Source: an uncultured Candidatus Saccharibacteria bacterium | Lineage (GTDB): Bacteria > Patescibacteriota > Saccharimonadia > Saccharimonadales > Saccharimonadaceae | NCBI GenBank assembly: GCA_938038145.1 | Contig: CALHQU010000036.1 | Coordinates: 1 to 8,685 of the forward strand | Reading direction: 5' to 3' | Length of the DNA: 8,685 nucleotides | Shown: one piece after another, positions 1 to 6,182 of the stretch | How positions within the stretch are numbered: position 1 is the first letter of the stretch | Layout of the letters: each line of letters opens with the position of its first letter | Position numbers and translations under genes: made by a program | The notes under the pieces: generated by a model | The model's database searches: none | What the model was told of the DNA's origin: nothing | Seen by the model: only the letters and a program-made list of their open reading frames with translations

Positions 1-264
1 GCGACCAGCCGGCAGACTAAACGAGTCTTTTGTTGAAGTTGATGGTCGAAAATCTTTAATCACTTTCATGGTTTTTTTATCGAAGCTTATTGATGCAGTT
101 TGTGGTTCTTCGGTAGGAACCGCTAAAAGTCCGCTCAAAAGAAATATCGCGATTGCTACGCCTCCGATTACGACAACACTATATATTATCACATGAAATC
201 GCCACAGGAATTTGGATAGTGATTTTACGATTGGCTCGAGCTGTTCTGATATTGATGGACTCAT
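1..264 (-). CDS. Single-pass membrane protein of the pilus locus, 3' end missing
   Basis: An open frame starts with ATG at 264 and runs off the left edge after 88 codons. The visible protein has a polar N-terminus of about 28 residues, one hydrophobic segment at about residues 25-49 (HVIIYSVVVIGGVAIAIFLL), then a Thr/Ser/Lys-rich stretch that would lie outside the membrane. There is no lipobox or cleavable-signal pattern. Its start codon overlaps the pilO stop (ATGA), and an AAAGGT stretch about 9 nt upstream could act as a ribosome site, so it is very likely cotranslated with pilMNO. This is the slot where pilP sits in diderm pilMNOPQ operons, but the visible part lacks the lipoprotein signal expected of PilP. 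I do not recognise the family. A membrane-anchored pilus accessory protein is an inference from position only. Confidence 0.75.
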   Translation of the reverse strand, partial: MSPSISEQLEPIVKSLSKFLWRFHVIIYSVVVIGGVAIAIFLLSGLLAVPTEEPQTASISFDKKTMKVIKDFRPSTSTKDSFSLPAGR

Positions 265-854
265 CGTGTATAAACCTTTACTTCAAGTGATTGGATTGAT
301 ATTTCATGATTATTTGCGCCTCTGGAAATTGACACGCCTGAAAGCTGCATTCGAGTGACATTTTTTTCAATAAGACTAAGGAAATGTAGGAATTTCGTGT
401 AATCTATATGGTCTCCCAACTGAATTGATACGAAAGTGCTTTTCACTCCAGCGGGGCTGGCGGATGTTTGCTTGCTAGGTTTCGTTGTCTTAGTGGAAGT
501 TGTTGGTTCGTTTTGGAAAGAGAAAGCTTTAATCGGAATGCCAGCGCGGTCGGCGTAGGTATTTAAATCCTGAATAATCTGATTTTGATATTGATAAAGT
601 TTCGATTCTGAGACGATATTCTTTGCTTTTTTAACTGTGTCGGAATTGCGGTCGAGCTGAGATTTCGACGCTAGCAAACTTTGTATTTTTGCGTCAACTG
701 CAGTCGCTTCGGTCTGCATTTTTCCTACTTCTTCTGATGTTTTGCTTAGGAATGAATAGGCGAAAATAACTAGCCCTACCATTGCTGACAATATTATGAG
801 CAATAATAACGACAGGACAATTCGCGCGATACTGGCATTTAGAACTTTTTTCAT
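261..854 (-). CDS. pilO: Type IV pilus inner-membrane alignment protein PilO-like
   Basis: A 197-residue protein starting with ATG at 854. It has a short basic cytoplasmic N-terminus, one membrane helix at about residues 9-34, then a charged region likely to form a coiled coil (about 36-80). A Thr/Ser/Lys-rich linker follows (about 115-137), then a C-terminal region (about 138-195) of alternating strand-like segments. This is the layout of PilO, whose periplasmic or extracellular domain pairs with PilN. The start overlaps the pilN stop by 4 bp (ATGA), with AGAGGT about 9 nt upstream, and the stop overlaps the next gene in the same way. Sequence identity to known PilO is weak by eye. The call rests on topology, size and position directly after pilM and pilN. 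Confidence 0.8.
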   Translation of the reverse strand: MKKVLNASIARIVLSLLLLIILSAMVGLVIFAYSFLSKTSEEVGKMQTEATAVDAKIQSLLASKSQLDRNSDTVKKAKNIVSESKLYQYQNQIIQDLNTYADRAGIPIKAFSFQNEPTTSTKTTKPSKQTSASPAGVKSTFVSIQLGDHIDYTKFLHFLSLIEKNVTRMQLSGVSISRGANNHEISIQSLEVKVYTR

Positions 855-1426
855 TGCTTTAAGACCTCTGGCTTTGGTGTAACGCTAATTGTTATAGTGA
901 TTGGATAATCTGCAGGCTTGTCTGAGGATTGGTTGCCGCCGCTATAAACAACGGTCTCGAGGTGAACGTCGCTAAATATCTCTGATTTTTCTAAACTAGT
1001 TTTTATTCGAATAGCGTCATCCTTATTTTTTCCAAGAGCTGTTAATGACAATGGTTTATCTAATGCTGAAGTGTCTAGTGTTAGAGAATCCAAAACCATA
1101 CCTGATGGAATGTACTGTGCAATTTTTGGAATAATTGTAGAGTAATGGGCCTCGTTGCTAATGATCGCCTTAGCTGAGTCGAGGTCTTTCTTGAACTCGC
1201 TAACTTCTTTTTGTGTCGATTGGTATTGAGCAAGCTTAGCGTTTCCTTCGTCGATGTTGGCTTGAGCTGAGGTGCGGCTATTTTCTAAGAATAGATAAAA
1301 TCCGCCAATAGTTAAGAATAACAAACCTGCAAATATCAATGATATGATGCAGTATCGTCTTAAGATGACATTTACTCGTCCGGCGCTGATTTGCTTTTTT
1401 TCTTGAGGAGGGAGAAGGTTAATCAT
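851..1426 (-). CDS. pilN: Type IV pilus assembly protein PilN
   Basis: A 191-residue bitopic membrane protein. It opens with MINLLP, the conserved cytoplasmic motif by which PilN docks onto PilM. A basic stretch and one membrane helix (about residues 26-48) follow, then a polar, probably coiled-coil segment (about 50-95) and a C-terminal domain ending in the strand-rich stretch ITISVTPKP. In known systems PilN binds PilM in the cytoplasm and forms heterodimers with PilO outside the membrane, linking the motor platform to the pilus. The ATG lies inside the pilM 3' end (8-bp overlap), preceded by a perfect AGGAGG with a 6-nt spacer. The gene ends in a 4-bp overlap with pilO. Confidence 0.9.
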   Translation of the reverse strand: MINLLPPQEKKQISAGRVNVILRRYCIISLIFAGLLFLTIGGFYLFLENSRTSAQANIDEGNAKLAQYQSTQKEVSEFKKDLDSAKAIISNEAHYSTIIPKIAQYIPSGMVLDSLTLDTSALDKPLSLTALGKNKDDAIRIKTSLEKSEIFSDVHLETVVYSGGNQSSDKPADYPITITISVTPKPEVLKQ

Positions 1427-2471
1427 AAATATCCTCCTGCTTGATTAAGGCTAGTCCCGCAACTGGTGATAGCTGGGAGCGAAGCTGTTTTGTTGGCTGC
1501 TCTAGTCCATCGAAATTGAGCATTTGCCACGGACTTGCCACGCGCGCTGGCATTAATAGCTCGTTTGTGAAAAAATCACCGATTCCTGGTAAGTTGCCGC
1601 CGCCGCCAACTATGAGAATTTGCTCGATTTTTTTCTCATCAGGGAAGCGGTCTGTGTAATATCGCATAACGCGCTTAACCTCGTTGGTCATTTTTTCCAA
1701 ACTTGGGCGCAAGGCTCCTGCGATTCTGGCTTGCCTTGGACCGGGATTTAATCCGTTTAATACCTTAAATTGATGAGCTGTCTCAATTGGTACATTCATT
1801 TTTTTAGCTAAATTTAAGGTGAGTGAATAGCCGCCAACATTTAAGCCGCCCGTCACACGTATATCGGAATCTAGAATTGCGATATCTGTAGTTGATGTAC
1901 CTATGTCGACGATAACAGTAGGAAGCATTCCTTCTTCTGTGCGCTTCAGGAGTCTAGCGATTGCACTAATGTTCGGCTCAATTATTGCAACTTCCAGGCC
2001 GCATTGTTTTGTGGCGTCTAGCATGCTGTCGATCATTTTCTTCGGTGCAGCACACATTAGCACACTAAGTTCATCTTTCGTGCGATTGATGATTCGATAG
2101 TCCAAATAAAGAGAGTCTAATGGCGCTGGAATGTATTGTTCGGCTTCCAAATTTACCGCACTGCGAATATTGCTTTCTTCTTTCACGGGTAGGCTAAATG
2201 TTCGCGAGAATGTTCGGTTGGTTGGTATGCCCAGCGCCACGCGGTTGCTATTAATTTGTCCTACGACGTTTTTCTTCAATAACGTTTTGATATTCTGCGC
2301 CAAATATTCAGTGTTGTCTGTAGAATTCCCGTCGCTTTTTTGAGAATCGAGGTTAATCGATCCATATCCATGAACTAGCATTCGATTTCTATCAATCGAC
2401 ATTACTTTTATGCTTGTTCGGCTGATATCTAGGCCGATGATTGGTTTTTTTCTATAAAATATGCTCGACAC
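1419..2471 (-). CDS. pilM: Type IV pilus assembly actin-like protein PilM
   Basis: A 350-residue cytoplasmic protein of the PilM/FtsA actin-like ATPase group, close to the usual family length. Visible nucleotide-pocket elements are phosphate 1 (IIGLDISRTSIKV, residues 11-23), phosphate 2 (DIGTSTTD, starting at D189) and the adenosine-site glycine run VGGGGNLPGI (G289-G292). The family binds ATP and recruits the N-terminal tail of PilN, whose MINLLP motif is encoded immediately downstream. The start is GTG at 2471 (protein MSSIFYRKKP). AGGTGGG lies about 11 nt upstream, a rather long spacing. It is the first gene after a 57-bp gap carrying its own promoter, so pilMNO can probably be transcribed separately from pilBC. 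Confidence 0.94.
   Translation of the reverse strand: MSSIFYRKKPIIGLDISRTSIKVMSIDRNRMLVHGYGSINLDSQKSDGNSTDNTEYLAQNIKTLLKKNVVGQINSNRVALGIPTNRTFSRTFSLPVKEESNIRSAVNLEAEQYIPAPLDSLYLDYRIINRTKDELSVLMCAAPKKMIDSMLDATKQCGLEVAIIEPNISAIARLLKRTEEGMLPTVIVDIGTSTTDIAILDSDIRVTGGLNVGGYSLTLNLAKKMNVPIETAHQFKVLNGLNPGPRQARIAGALRPSLEKMTNEVKRVMRYYTDRFPDEKKIEQILIVGGGGNLPGIGDFFTNELLMPARVASPWQMLNFDGLEQPTKQLRSQLSPVAGLALIKQEDIYD
1433..1438 (-). promoter_or_regulatory. Shine-Dalgarno of pilN inside pilM
   Basis: A perfect AGGAGG on the minus strand sits within the last codons of pilM, 6 nt before the pilN ATG at 1426. It fixes the pilN start and shows that pilN translation begins before pilM ends. Confidence 0.85.
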
Positions 2472-2482
2472 GTTGTTATTTT

Positions 2483-2489
2483 CCCACCT
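2483..2489 (-). promoter_or_regulatory. Probable ribosome site of pilM
   Basis: AGGTGGG on the minus strand lies 11 nt before the GTG start of pilM at 2471. It is purine-rich and matches the anti-Shine-Dalgarno only partly, at a spacing longer than usual. It still supports the GTG start, because no other start codon gives the conserved N-terminal strand. Confidence 0.55.
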
Positions 2490-2499
2490 ATATATCGGT

Positions 2500-2508
2500 A
2501 TTATAGCA
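2500..2508 (-). promoter_or_regulatory. Extended -10 promoter of pilMNO
   Basis: On the minus strand the pilC-pilM gap holds TGCTATAAT, a consensus extended -10 element (TGn plus TATAAT). Transcription would start near 2493, giving an untranslated leader of about 20 nt that includes the pilM ribosome site. No good -35 hexamer is visible at a 17-bp spacing (TAGTTT there), which is typical for extended -10 promoters. Upstream TTTTTC/AAAAAA tracts might add curvature. Functional use is inferred. Confidence 0.65.
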
Positions 2509-2528
2509 TAAGCTTTTTTGAAAAACTA

Positions 2529-3755
2529 TTATTCCTTAACTTGACCCGCCATACTTGTAATTGGACCCATAACACTAACCGCCACCAGGGCAATAACAAT
2601 ACCCATAGCAACGATCATCACTGGCTCGATAATAGAACTAACGCCATCAATCGCGGTATCGACCTCTTCCTCATAAAAGTCGGCAACTTTAACCAGAACT
2701 TTGTCTGTTTGTCCAGTTTCTTCACCGACAGACAACATCTGTGCTACGATTGGCGGATATAAATCGTCCTGCTCTGCAATAATTTTTGACAAGACTTCAC
2801 CATTTTGGACTCGTTTAGTGGCTTCTTTAAGGGATTTTTCGTAGGCGACATTTCCGACGGCGCGCGAAGTTACATCCAGCGCTTCAAGTACAGCCACACC
2901 CGCGCCGATAAGAGCAGAGAAGGTTCGAGTAAAGCGGGCGATTGCCACTTTTTTGACAATTGGGCCGACAGCTGGAACTTTGATGATGATATTGTGAAAT
3001 TTTACGCGACCTTTTGGGGTTTTAATGTAGCGAATTAATAGCCAAATGCTTCCGGCAAATATTGGAATGATTATGTACCAAAACGACACTACAAAATCGC
3101 TAATTCCGAGCATAATCTCAGTAAGAAGTGGCAATTTGGCGTCAGGTCCGCCCATATCTTTAATGGTTTTACCGATGACCGGAATAATGAAGATCATCAG
3201 GATAAAGAAGGCAATAATCGTAATAATTAAAAGTACGATCGGATATGTCATTGCGCCTTTAATTTTTTTCTTCATAGATGAGTTTTTCTCTTGTTGCAGG
3301 GCTAGACGCTTTAAGATGTCGTCCAAAATACCTCCAGTTTCACCCGCAGCAACCATGTTCACGTAAATATCATTGAAGGTTTCTGGATGTTTACTCAGAG
3401 CATCCGCAAAAGACATACCGCCCTCAATATCTTTAATCACAGCGTTGATCGTGTCTCGAAAGTTGGCGCTTTCGGCGTGTTTTGCCATAGAGTTAAGGGA
3501 ACGAAGAATAGGAACGCCAGCTGAAACCATGGCGCTTAATTGACGAGTAAACATAACCAATTCTTCAGTCTTGGCACCTTTCTTTTTCTTGCCGAAAGAA
3601 AAACTAAGCTCTTTTTTTGCGCCTTTTTCTTCAATTTTTATCAATTGTCCGCGTGACCTCAAATTGTTAATGGCAGATAGTTTGTCGGCCGCTTCAATCG
3701 TTGAAGAGACGGTCTCTTTCTTTTTATTGACAAGCAAATATTCAAAAATTGGCAT
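2529..3755 (-). CDS. pilC: Type IV pilus platform protein PilC (GspF family)
   Basis: A 408-residue polytopic membrane protein of the PilC/GspF family, at its usual size. A short N-terminal domain (about 1-60, ending in a Lys-rich linker) precedes two copies of the T2SSF domain. The internal duplication shows as FTRQLSAMVSAG (residues 69-80) against FTRTFSALIGAG (275-286), and AAGETGGILDDI against SVGEETGQTDKV. Membrane helices lie at about 171-195, 222-243 and 375-397. PilC is the inner-membrane platform that PilB turns to extract pilins and insert them at the fibre base. The ATG at 3755 is 4 nt after the pilB stop, with GGGAGT 6 nt upstream, so pilB and pilC form an operon. It ends with TAA at 2529; no hairpin terminator follows. 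Confidence 0.96.
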   Translation of the reverse strand: MPIFEYLLVNKKKETVSSTIEAADKLSAINNLRSRGQLIKIEEKGAKKELSFSFGKKKKGAKTEELVMFTRQLSAMVSAGVPILRSLNSMAKHAESANFRDTINAVIKDIEGGMSFADALSKHPETFNDIYVNMVAAGETGGILDDILKRLALQQEKNSSMKKKIKGAMTYPIVLLIITIIAFFILMIFIIPVIGKTIKDMGGPDAKLPLLTEIMLGISDFVVSFWYIIIPIFAGSIWLLIRYIKTPKGRVKFHNIIIKVPAVGPIVKKVAIARFTRTFSALIGAGVAVLEALDVTSRAVGNVAYEKSLKEATKRVQNGEVLSKIIAEQDDLYPPIVAQMLSVGEETGQTDKVLVKVADFYEEEVDTAIDGVSSIIEPVMIVAMGIVIALVAVSVMGPITSMAGQVKE

Positions 3756-3759
3756 AATG

Positions 3760-5538
3760 TTACTCCCTTGTTGCCCTCAAAACTTCGTCCACGGTGGTGA
3801 TCCCGCGCAGTGATTTAATAAGTCCGTCCATCTGCATTGTCACCATGCCTTCGGAAATCGCTTGATCTTGAATATCGTTGCTGGTGGCGTTGGCAGTAAT
3901 CATTTTTTGGATAGGGATGGATATACCAAGAACCTCGTAAATGCCAACGCGCCCCTTGAATCCGTTATGTCCGCACTCGTCGCAACCTTCTGGGTTTGGC
4001 TTCCATAAGCGTCCGATTGTTGAATCTGTTGATCCCATGGGTGTGTCGCCGCCAATTTTATCCTCAAAAGCTTGCTCTTCGAGATTGTGAATTTTTTTAA
4101 TCGACTCTGTATTTATCTTAAACATTTCGGCAATATACTTTATTTCTTCTTCGTTTGGGGTATATTCTTGGCGGCAATTCATGCACAGGCGCCTAACTAG
4201 TCGCTGTCCAATCACCGCCTTCACGGTTGAAGCGATCAAAAATGGCTCAATTCCCATATCCAGCAGACGCGGCAAACATGTCGCAGCGTTATTTGTGTGC
4301 AGAGTAGAGAACACTAAGTGCCCAGTCAGCGCCGCTTGAACACCAAGGTTTGCGGTTTCTCCGTCGCGAATTTCTCCGACCATGATGATATTTGGATCTT
4401 GGCGAAGTAACGCTCTTAGCCCTGAAGCGAAGGTCATTCCAGCTTTGGCGTTGGTCTGAGTTTGATTGACCCCTGGGATTTTATATTCCACCGGGTCTTC
4501 AATTGTGGAAATATTGACATCTGGAGTATTGAGCTCTGACAGAATACTGAACAAGCTGGTCGATTTTCCCGATCCAGTTGGTCCGGTCACCAGGATCATT
4601 CCGTTCGGCTGGGCCATTGCGTCTTTTACGGTTGCGAGCGACAGACCCCAATAGCCAAGCTGATCCAGTTTAACAGCCTGGTTCGATTCGTCCAAAATAC
4701 GCATGACCACTTTTTCGCCATCAGCAATTGGCAATGTCGAAACACGAAGCGCATATTGTTTTCCTGAAACTTTTATCTTAAATCGTCCGTCCTGTGGCAC
4801 GCGGCGTTCGTCAATTTTCAGATTAGAGAGAATTTTAATGCGGCTCACTAAAGCGCCGTGAACGTTTCGTGGCAATTTGTTAACTTCCTTCAAAACACCG
4901 TCAATTCGGTAGCGAACCTGAACGTAATCTTCGCGTGGCTCAATGTGAATGTCAGAAGCGTTAGATTTTATGGCATATTCCAGCAACAAATTAACAGTTT
5001 GGGCAATTGGTGAATTTTCCGCAAAATCATCTTGACTGACGTTTTGGTCTTCGGCGGAAGCGTCTTTTTGGACTGCGATAACTTCATCAAGCTCGGCGTT
5101 AATATTGCCGCGATAATTTTCCAAACAGTCCAAAATGTTGCTTTTTGTCGCTAGGAAAACCTTAGTGTTGTAGCCAATTTCTTTCTGAATAAAGTTCAAC
5201 GCCTGCACGTCATCTGGGTCTTCCATCGCAAGCGACAAGCTGTCGTCCTCATTTTTCTCAAAAAGCACAACATTATACTGGCGCGCGATATGTTCAGGAA
5301 TTCGCTTTAATATATCTTCGGGAATATCCTTTGGTTCAATTCGCACGAAAGGCACACCGATATAATCGCCGATCAACTTTGTCAAATCTTCCTCAGAAAT
5401 GACTTTTTGTTCAATAGCGGTTTCTTGTAATGTTTGCTTCGACCGTTCAGCGATCAATTTCAAATCAGCAAGCTGCGGCTCATCAACAACCCCACCTTGT
5501 TTCAGAATGCTCTCAATTGTCTGGTCTGAAACACGCAT
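3760..5538 (-). CDS. pilB: Type IV pilus assembly ATPase PilB (GspE family)
   Basis: A 592-residue hexameric secretion-type ATPase that drives pilus extension in the cytoplasm. The N-terminal MshEN/T2SSE_N-type domain covers about residues 1-145, followed by an acidic linker (about 148-175) and the N2 and ATPase domains. Key motifs are Walker A GPTGSGKST (319-327), the Asp-box region TIEDPVEYKIPG, the Walker B-like VGEIRDGETA with catalytic-type E389, and the His box STLHTN (411-416, H414). A zinc-type four-cysteine site is formed by C452/C455 (CMNC) and C519/C522 (CDEC). The zinc site and the MshEN domain favour an extension motor (PilB) over the retraction motor PilT. The ATG at 5538 lies about 7 nt after the expected transcription start, with no clear Shine-Dalgarno. 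It is the first gene of the pilBC unit and divergent from tsaE. Confidence 0.96.
   Translation of the reverse strand: MRVSDQTIESILKQGGVVDEPQLADLKLIAERSKQTLQETAIEQKVISEEDLTKLIGDYIGVPFVRIEPKDIPEDILKRIPEHIARQYNVVLFEKNEDDSLSLAMEDPDDVQALNFIQKEIGYNTKVFLATKSNILDCLENYRGNINAELDEVIAVQKDASAEDQNVSQDDFAENSPIAQTVNLLLEYAIKSNASDIHIEPREDYVQVRYRIDGVLKEVNKLPRNVHGALVSRIKILSNLKIDERRVPQDGRFKIKVSGKQYALRVSTLPIADGEKVVMRILDESNQAVKLDQLGYWGLSLATVKDAMAQPNGMILVTGPTGSGKSTSLFSILSELNTPDVNISTIEDPVEYKIPGVNQTQTNAKAGMTFASGLRALLRQDPNIIMVGEIRDGETANLGVQAALTGHLVFSTLHTNNAATCLPRLLDMGIEPFLIASTVKAVIGQRLVRRLCMNCRQEYTPNEEEIKYIAEMFKINTESIKKIHNLEEQAFEDKIGGDTPMGSTDSTIGRLWKPNPEGCDECGHNGFKGRVGIYEVLGISIPIQKMITANATSNDIQDQAISEGMVTMQMDGLIKSLRGITTVDEVLRATRE
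3762..3767 (-). promoter_or_regulatory. Shine-Dalgarno of pilC inside pilB
   Basis: GGGAGT on the minus strand overlaps the last codons and stop of pilB and lies 6 nt before the pilC ATG at 3755. It sets the pilC start and suggests coupling to pilB translation. Confidence 0.7.
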
Positions 5539-5551
5539 AACTCTTATGGTT

Positions 5552-5561
5552 ATTGTACTAT
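5552..5561 (-). promoter_or_regulatory. -10 promoter element of pilBC
   Basis: The minus strand reads ATAGTACAAT, whose last six bases TACAAT (5557-5552) fit a -10 hexamer. Transcription would begin near 5545, leaving only about 6-8 nt before the pilB ATG. No -35 consensus is seen. The same ten bases recur, with one change, as the tsaE -10 element on the other strand. Confidence 0.55.
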
Positions 5562-5582
5562 CATCGCCAAAAAAAAGCTAGC

Positions 5583-5592
5583 ATAGTATAAT
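5583..5592 (+). promoter_or_regulatory. -10 promoter element of tsaE, leaderless start
   Basis: The plus strand reads ATAGTATAAT, containing a perfect TATAAT at 5587-5592. A start point 7 nt downstream falls on the G of the tsaE GTG at 5599. An in-frame TAG at 5584-5586 shows that translation cannot begin further upstream, so the mRNA would be leaderless or nearly so. No -35 hexamer is recognisable. Confidence 0.65.
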
Positions 5593-5598
5593 ATAAGA

Positions 5599-6057
5599 GT
5601 GAATATTTCTAGTGAAGAGAAAATGCGAGAATTGGGCGCGTCAATTGGTCGGGCTGTTTCCGGTGGGGAAGTTCTGGAATTGGTCGGTGATATTGGCGCG
5701 GGGAAAACCACATTGACGAAGGGAATTGCGCAAGCTTTAGAGATTGACGAGCCAGTTCAGAGTCCAACTTTTACGATTTCGCGCGTGTACGATTCGCCTC
5801 GCGGTTTGAGTTTGGCGCATTATGATTTTTATAGGCTGGGAAATGCTGGAATTATGAGCGAGGAGATTCGCGAAGTGGCGGCTTCTAATTCGGTTGTTGT
5901 AGTTGAATGGGCTGGCGCTGTCGATGATGCATTGCCGAGTGATCGGTTGGTGATAAAAATTACTGCGATTAGCGAAGAAGGGCGGCTTGTAGAATTTTAT
6001 CCTGGCGGCAAAAAATCTGATGAACTTTTGGGAAAAATAAAGGAGAATATAGCGTGA
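5599..6057 (+). CDS. tsaE: tRNA t6A biosynthesis ATPase TsaE
   Basis: A 152-residue cytoplasmic P-loop ATPase, full length for the family. TsaE works with TsaB and TsaD to place threonylcarbamoyl on A37 of ANN-decoding tRNAs. Motifs are Walker A GDIGAGKTT (30-38), SPTFTISRVYD (55-65), the Walker B-like HYDFYRL (74-80) and the conserved VVVVEWAG (98-106, Trp104). The GTG start at 5599 is chosen because the family's N-terminal S-x-E-E segment starts at once. A later ATG at 5623 would cut that off, and a stop at 5584-5586 blocks anything earlier. The gene overlaps tsaB by 4 bp (GTGA). Leucine is encoded mainly by TTG (8 of 13), unlike the genes after 6183. Confidence 0.95.
   Translation: MNISSEEKMRELGASIGRAVSGGEVLELVGDIGAGKTTLTKGIAQALEIDEPVQSPTFTISRVYDSPRGLSLAHYDFYRLGNAGIMSEEIREVAASNSVVVVEWAGAVDDALPSDRLVIKITAISEEGRLVEFYPGGKKSDELLGKIKENIA
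6040..6045 (+). promoter_or_regulatory. Shine-Dalgarno of tsaB inside tsaE
   Basis: AAGGAG lies within the last tsaE codons, 8 nt before the GTG at 6054. It supports that start and coupling of tsaB translation to tsaE. Confidence 0.75.
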
Positions 6058-6182
6058 TAATTTTATTAGATACTTCAACATCAACATGTTTTTTGACAAT
6101 AGTCAATGGAGAAAATCGTCAGGATTTTGAATGGGAAGCTGGGCGAACGTTGGCGCGGAATTTGTTGAAATTTTTGGAAGAA
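6054..6182 (+). CDS. tsaB: TsaB N-terminal fragment, cut off at the contig junction
   Basis: The first 43 codons starting at GTG 6054 read as the beginning of TsaB: MIILLDTSTSTC is the N-terminal strand and loop of its ASKHA (actin-like) fold, followed by a second strand pair and the segment EWEAGRTLARNLLKFLEE. TsaB normally has around 200 residues and is the TsaD partner in t6A synthesis. The position after tsaE with a 4-bp overlap and a good ribosome site supports the call. From residue 44 on, the frame encodes a different protein (HolB), so the remaining three quarters of TsaB are absent. The cause is most likely an assembly join and not a true truncation. The TsaB identification rests on a short segment plus context. 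Confidence 0.82.
6162..6182 (+). other. Chimera junction between two genomes
   Basis: These 21 bases encode LLKFLEE. The peptide fits both the end of the TsaB segment (LARNLLKFLEE) and the conserved HolB/DnaX motif LLKFLEEP that follows the ATPase Walker B region. To the left everything is CPR-like; to the right everything is Firmicutes-like. Because both genes read the stretch in the same phase, an uninterrupted 242-codon frame (6054-6782) results. A short shared string of this kind is a classic bridge for de Bruijn graph misassembly. The exact breakpoint within it cannot be set from one sequence. Confidence 0.85.

Noticed and set aside
2472..2528. Intrinsic terminator after pilC
   Set aside because: The gap is AT-rich with short A and T runs, but no GC-rich hairpin followed by a T tract is seen. 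The clear signal there is the pilM promoter.
1441..3813. Plus-strand open frames opposite pilM and pilC
   Set aside because: They lie wholly antisense to well-recognised pil genes, have no ribosome sites and give compositions unlike real proteins.
3760..5538. PilT retraction ATPase or GspE of a type II secretion system
   Set aside because: The N-terminal MshEN-type domain and the CMNC/CDEC zinc site argue against PilT. The directly linked pilM, pilN and pilO favour a pilus system over secretion.
851..6057. Recoding of TGA as glycine, as in Gracilibacteria and Absconditabacteria
   Set aside because: pilN, pilO and tsaE all end at TGA exactly where the next gene starts and where the family lengths end, and no in-frame TGA is needed inside any conserved region.
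5737..6099. Minus-strand frame of 120 codons opposite tsaE
   Set aside because: tsaE on the plus strand carries all family motifs; the antisense product is basic and shows no recognisable domain.
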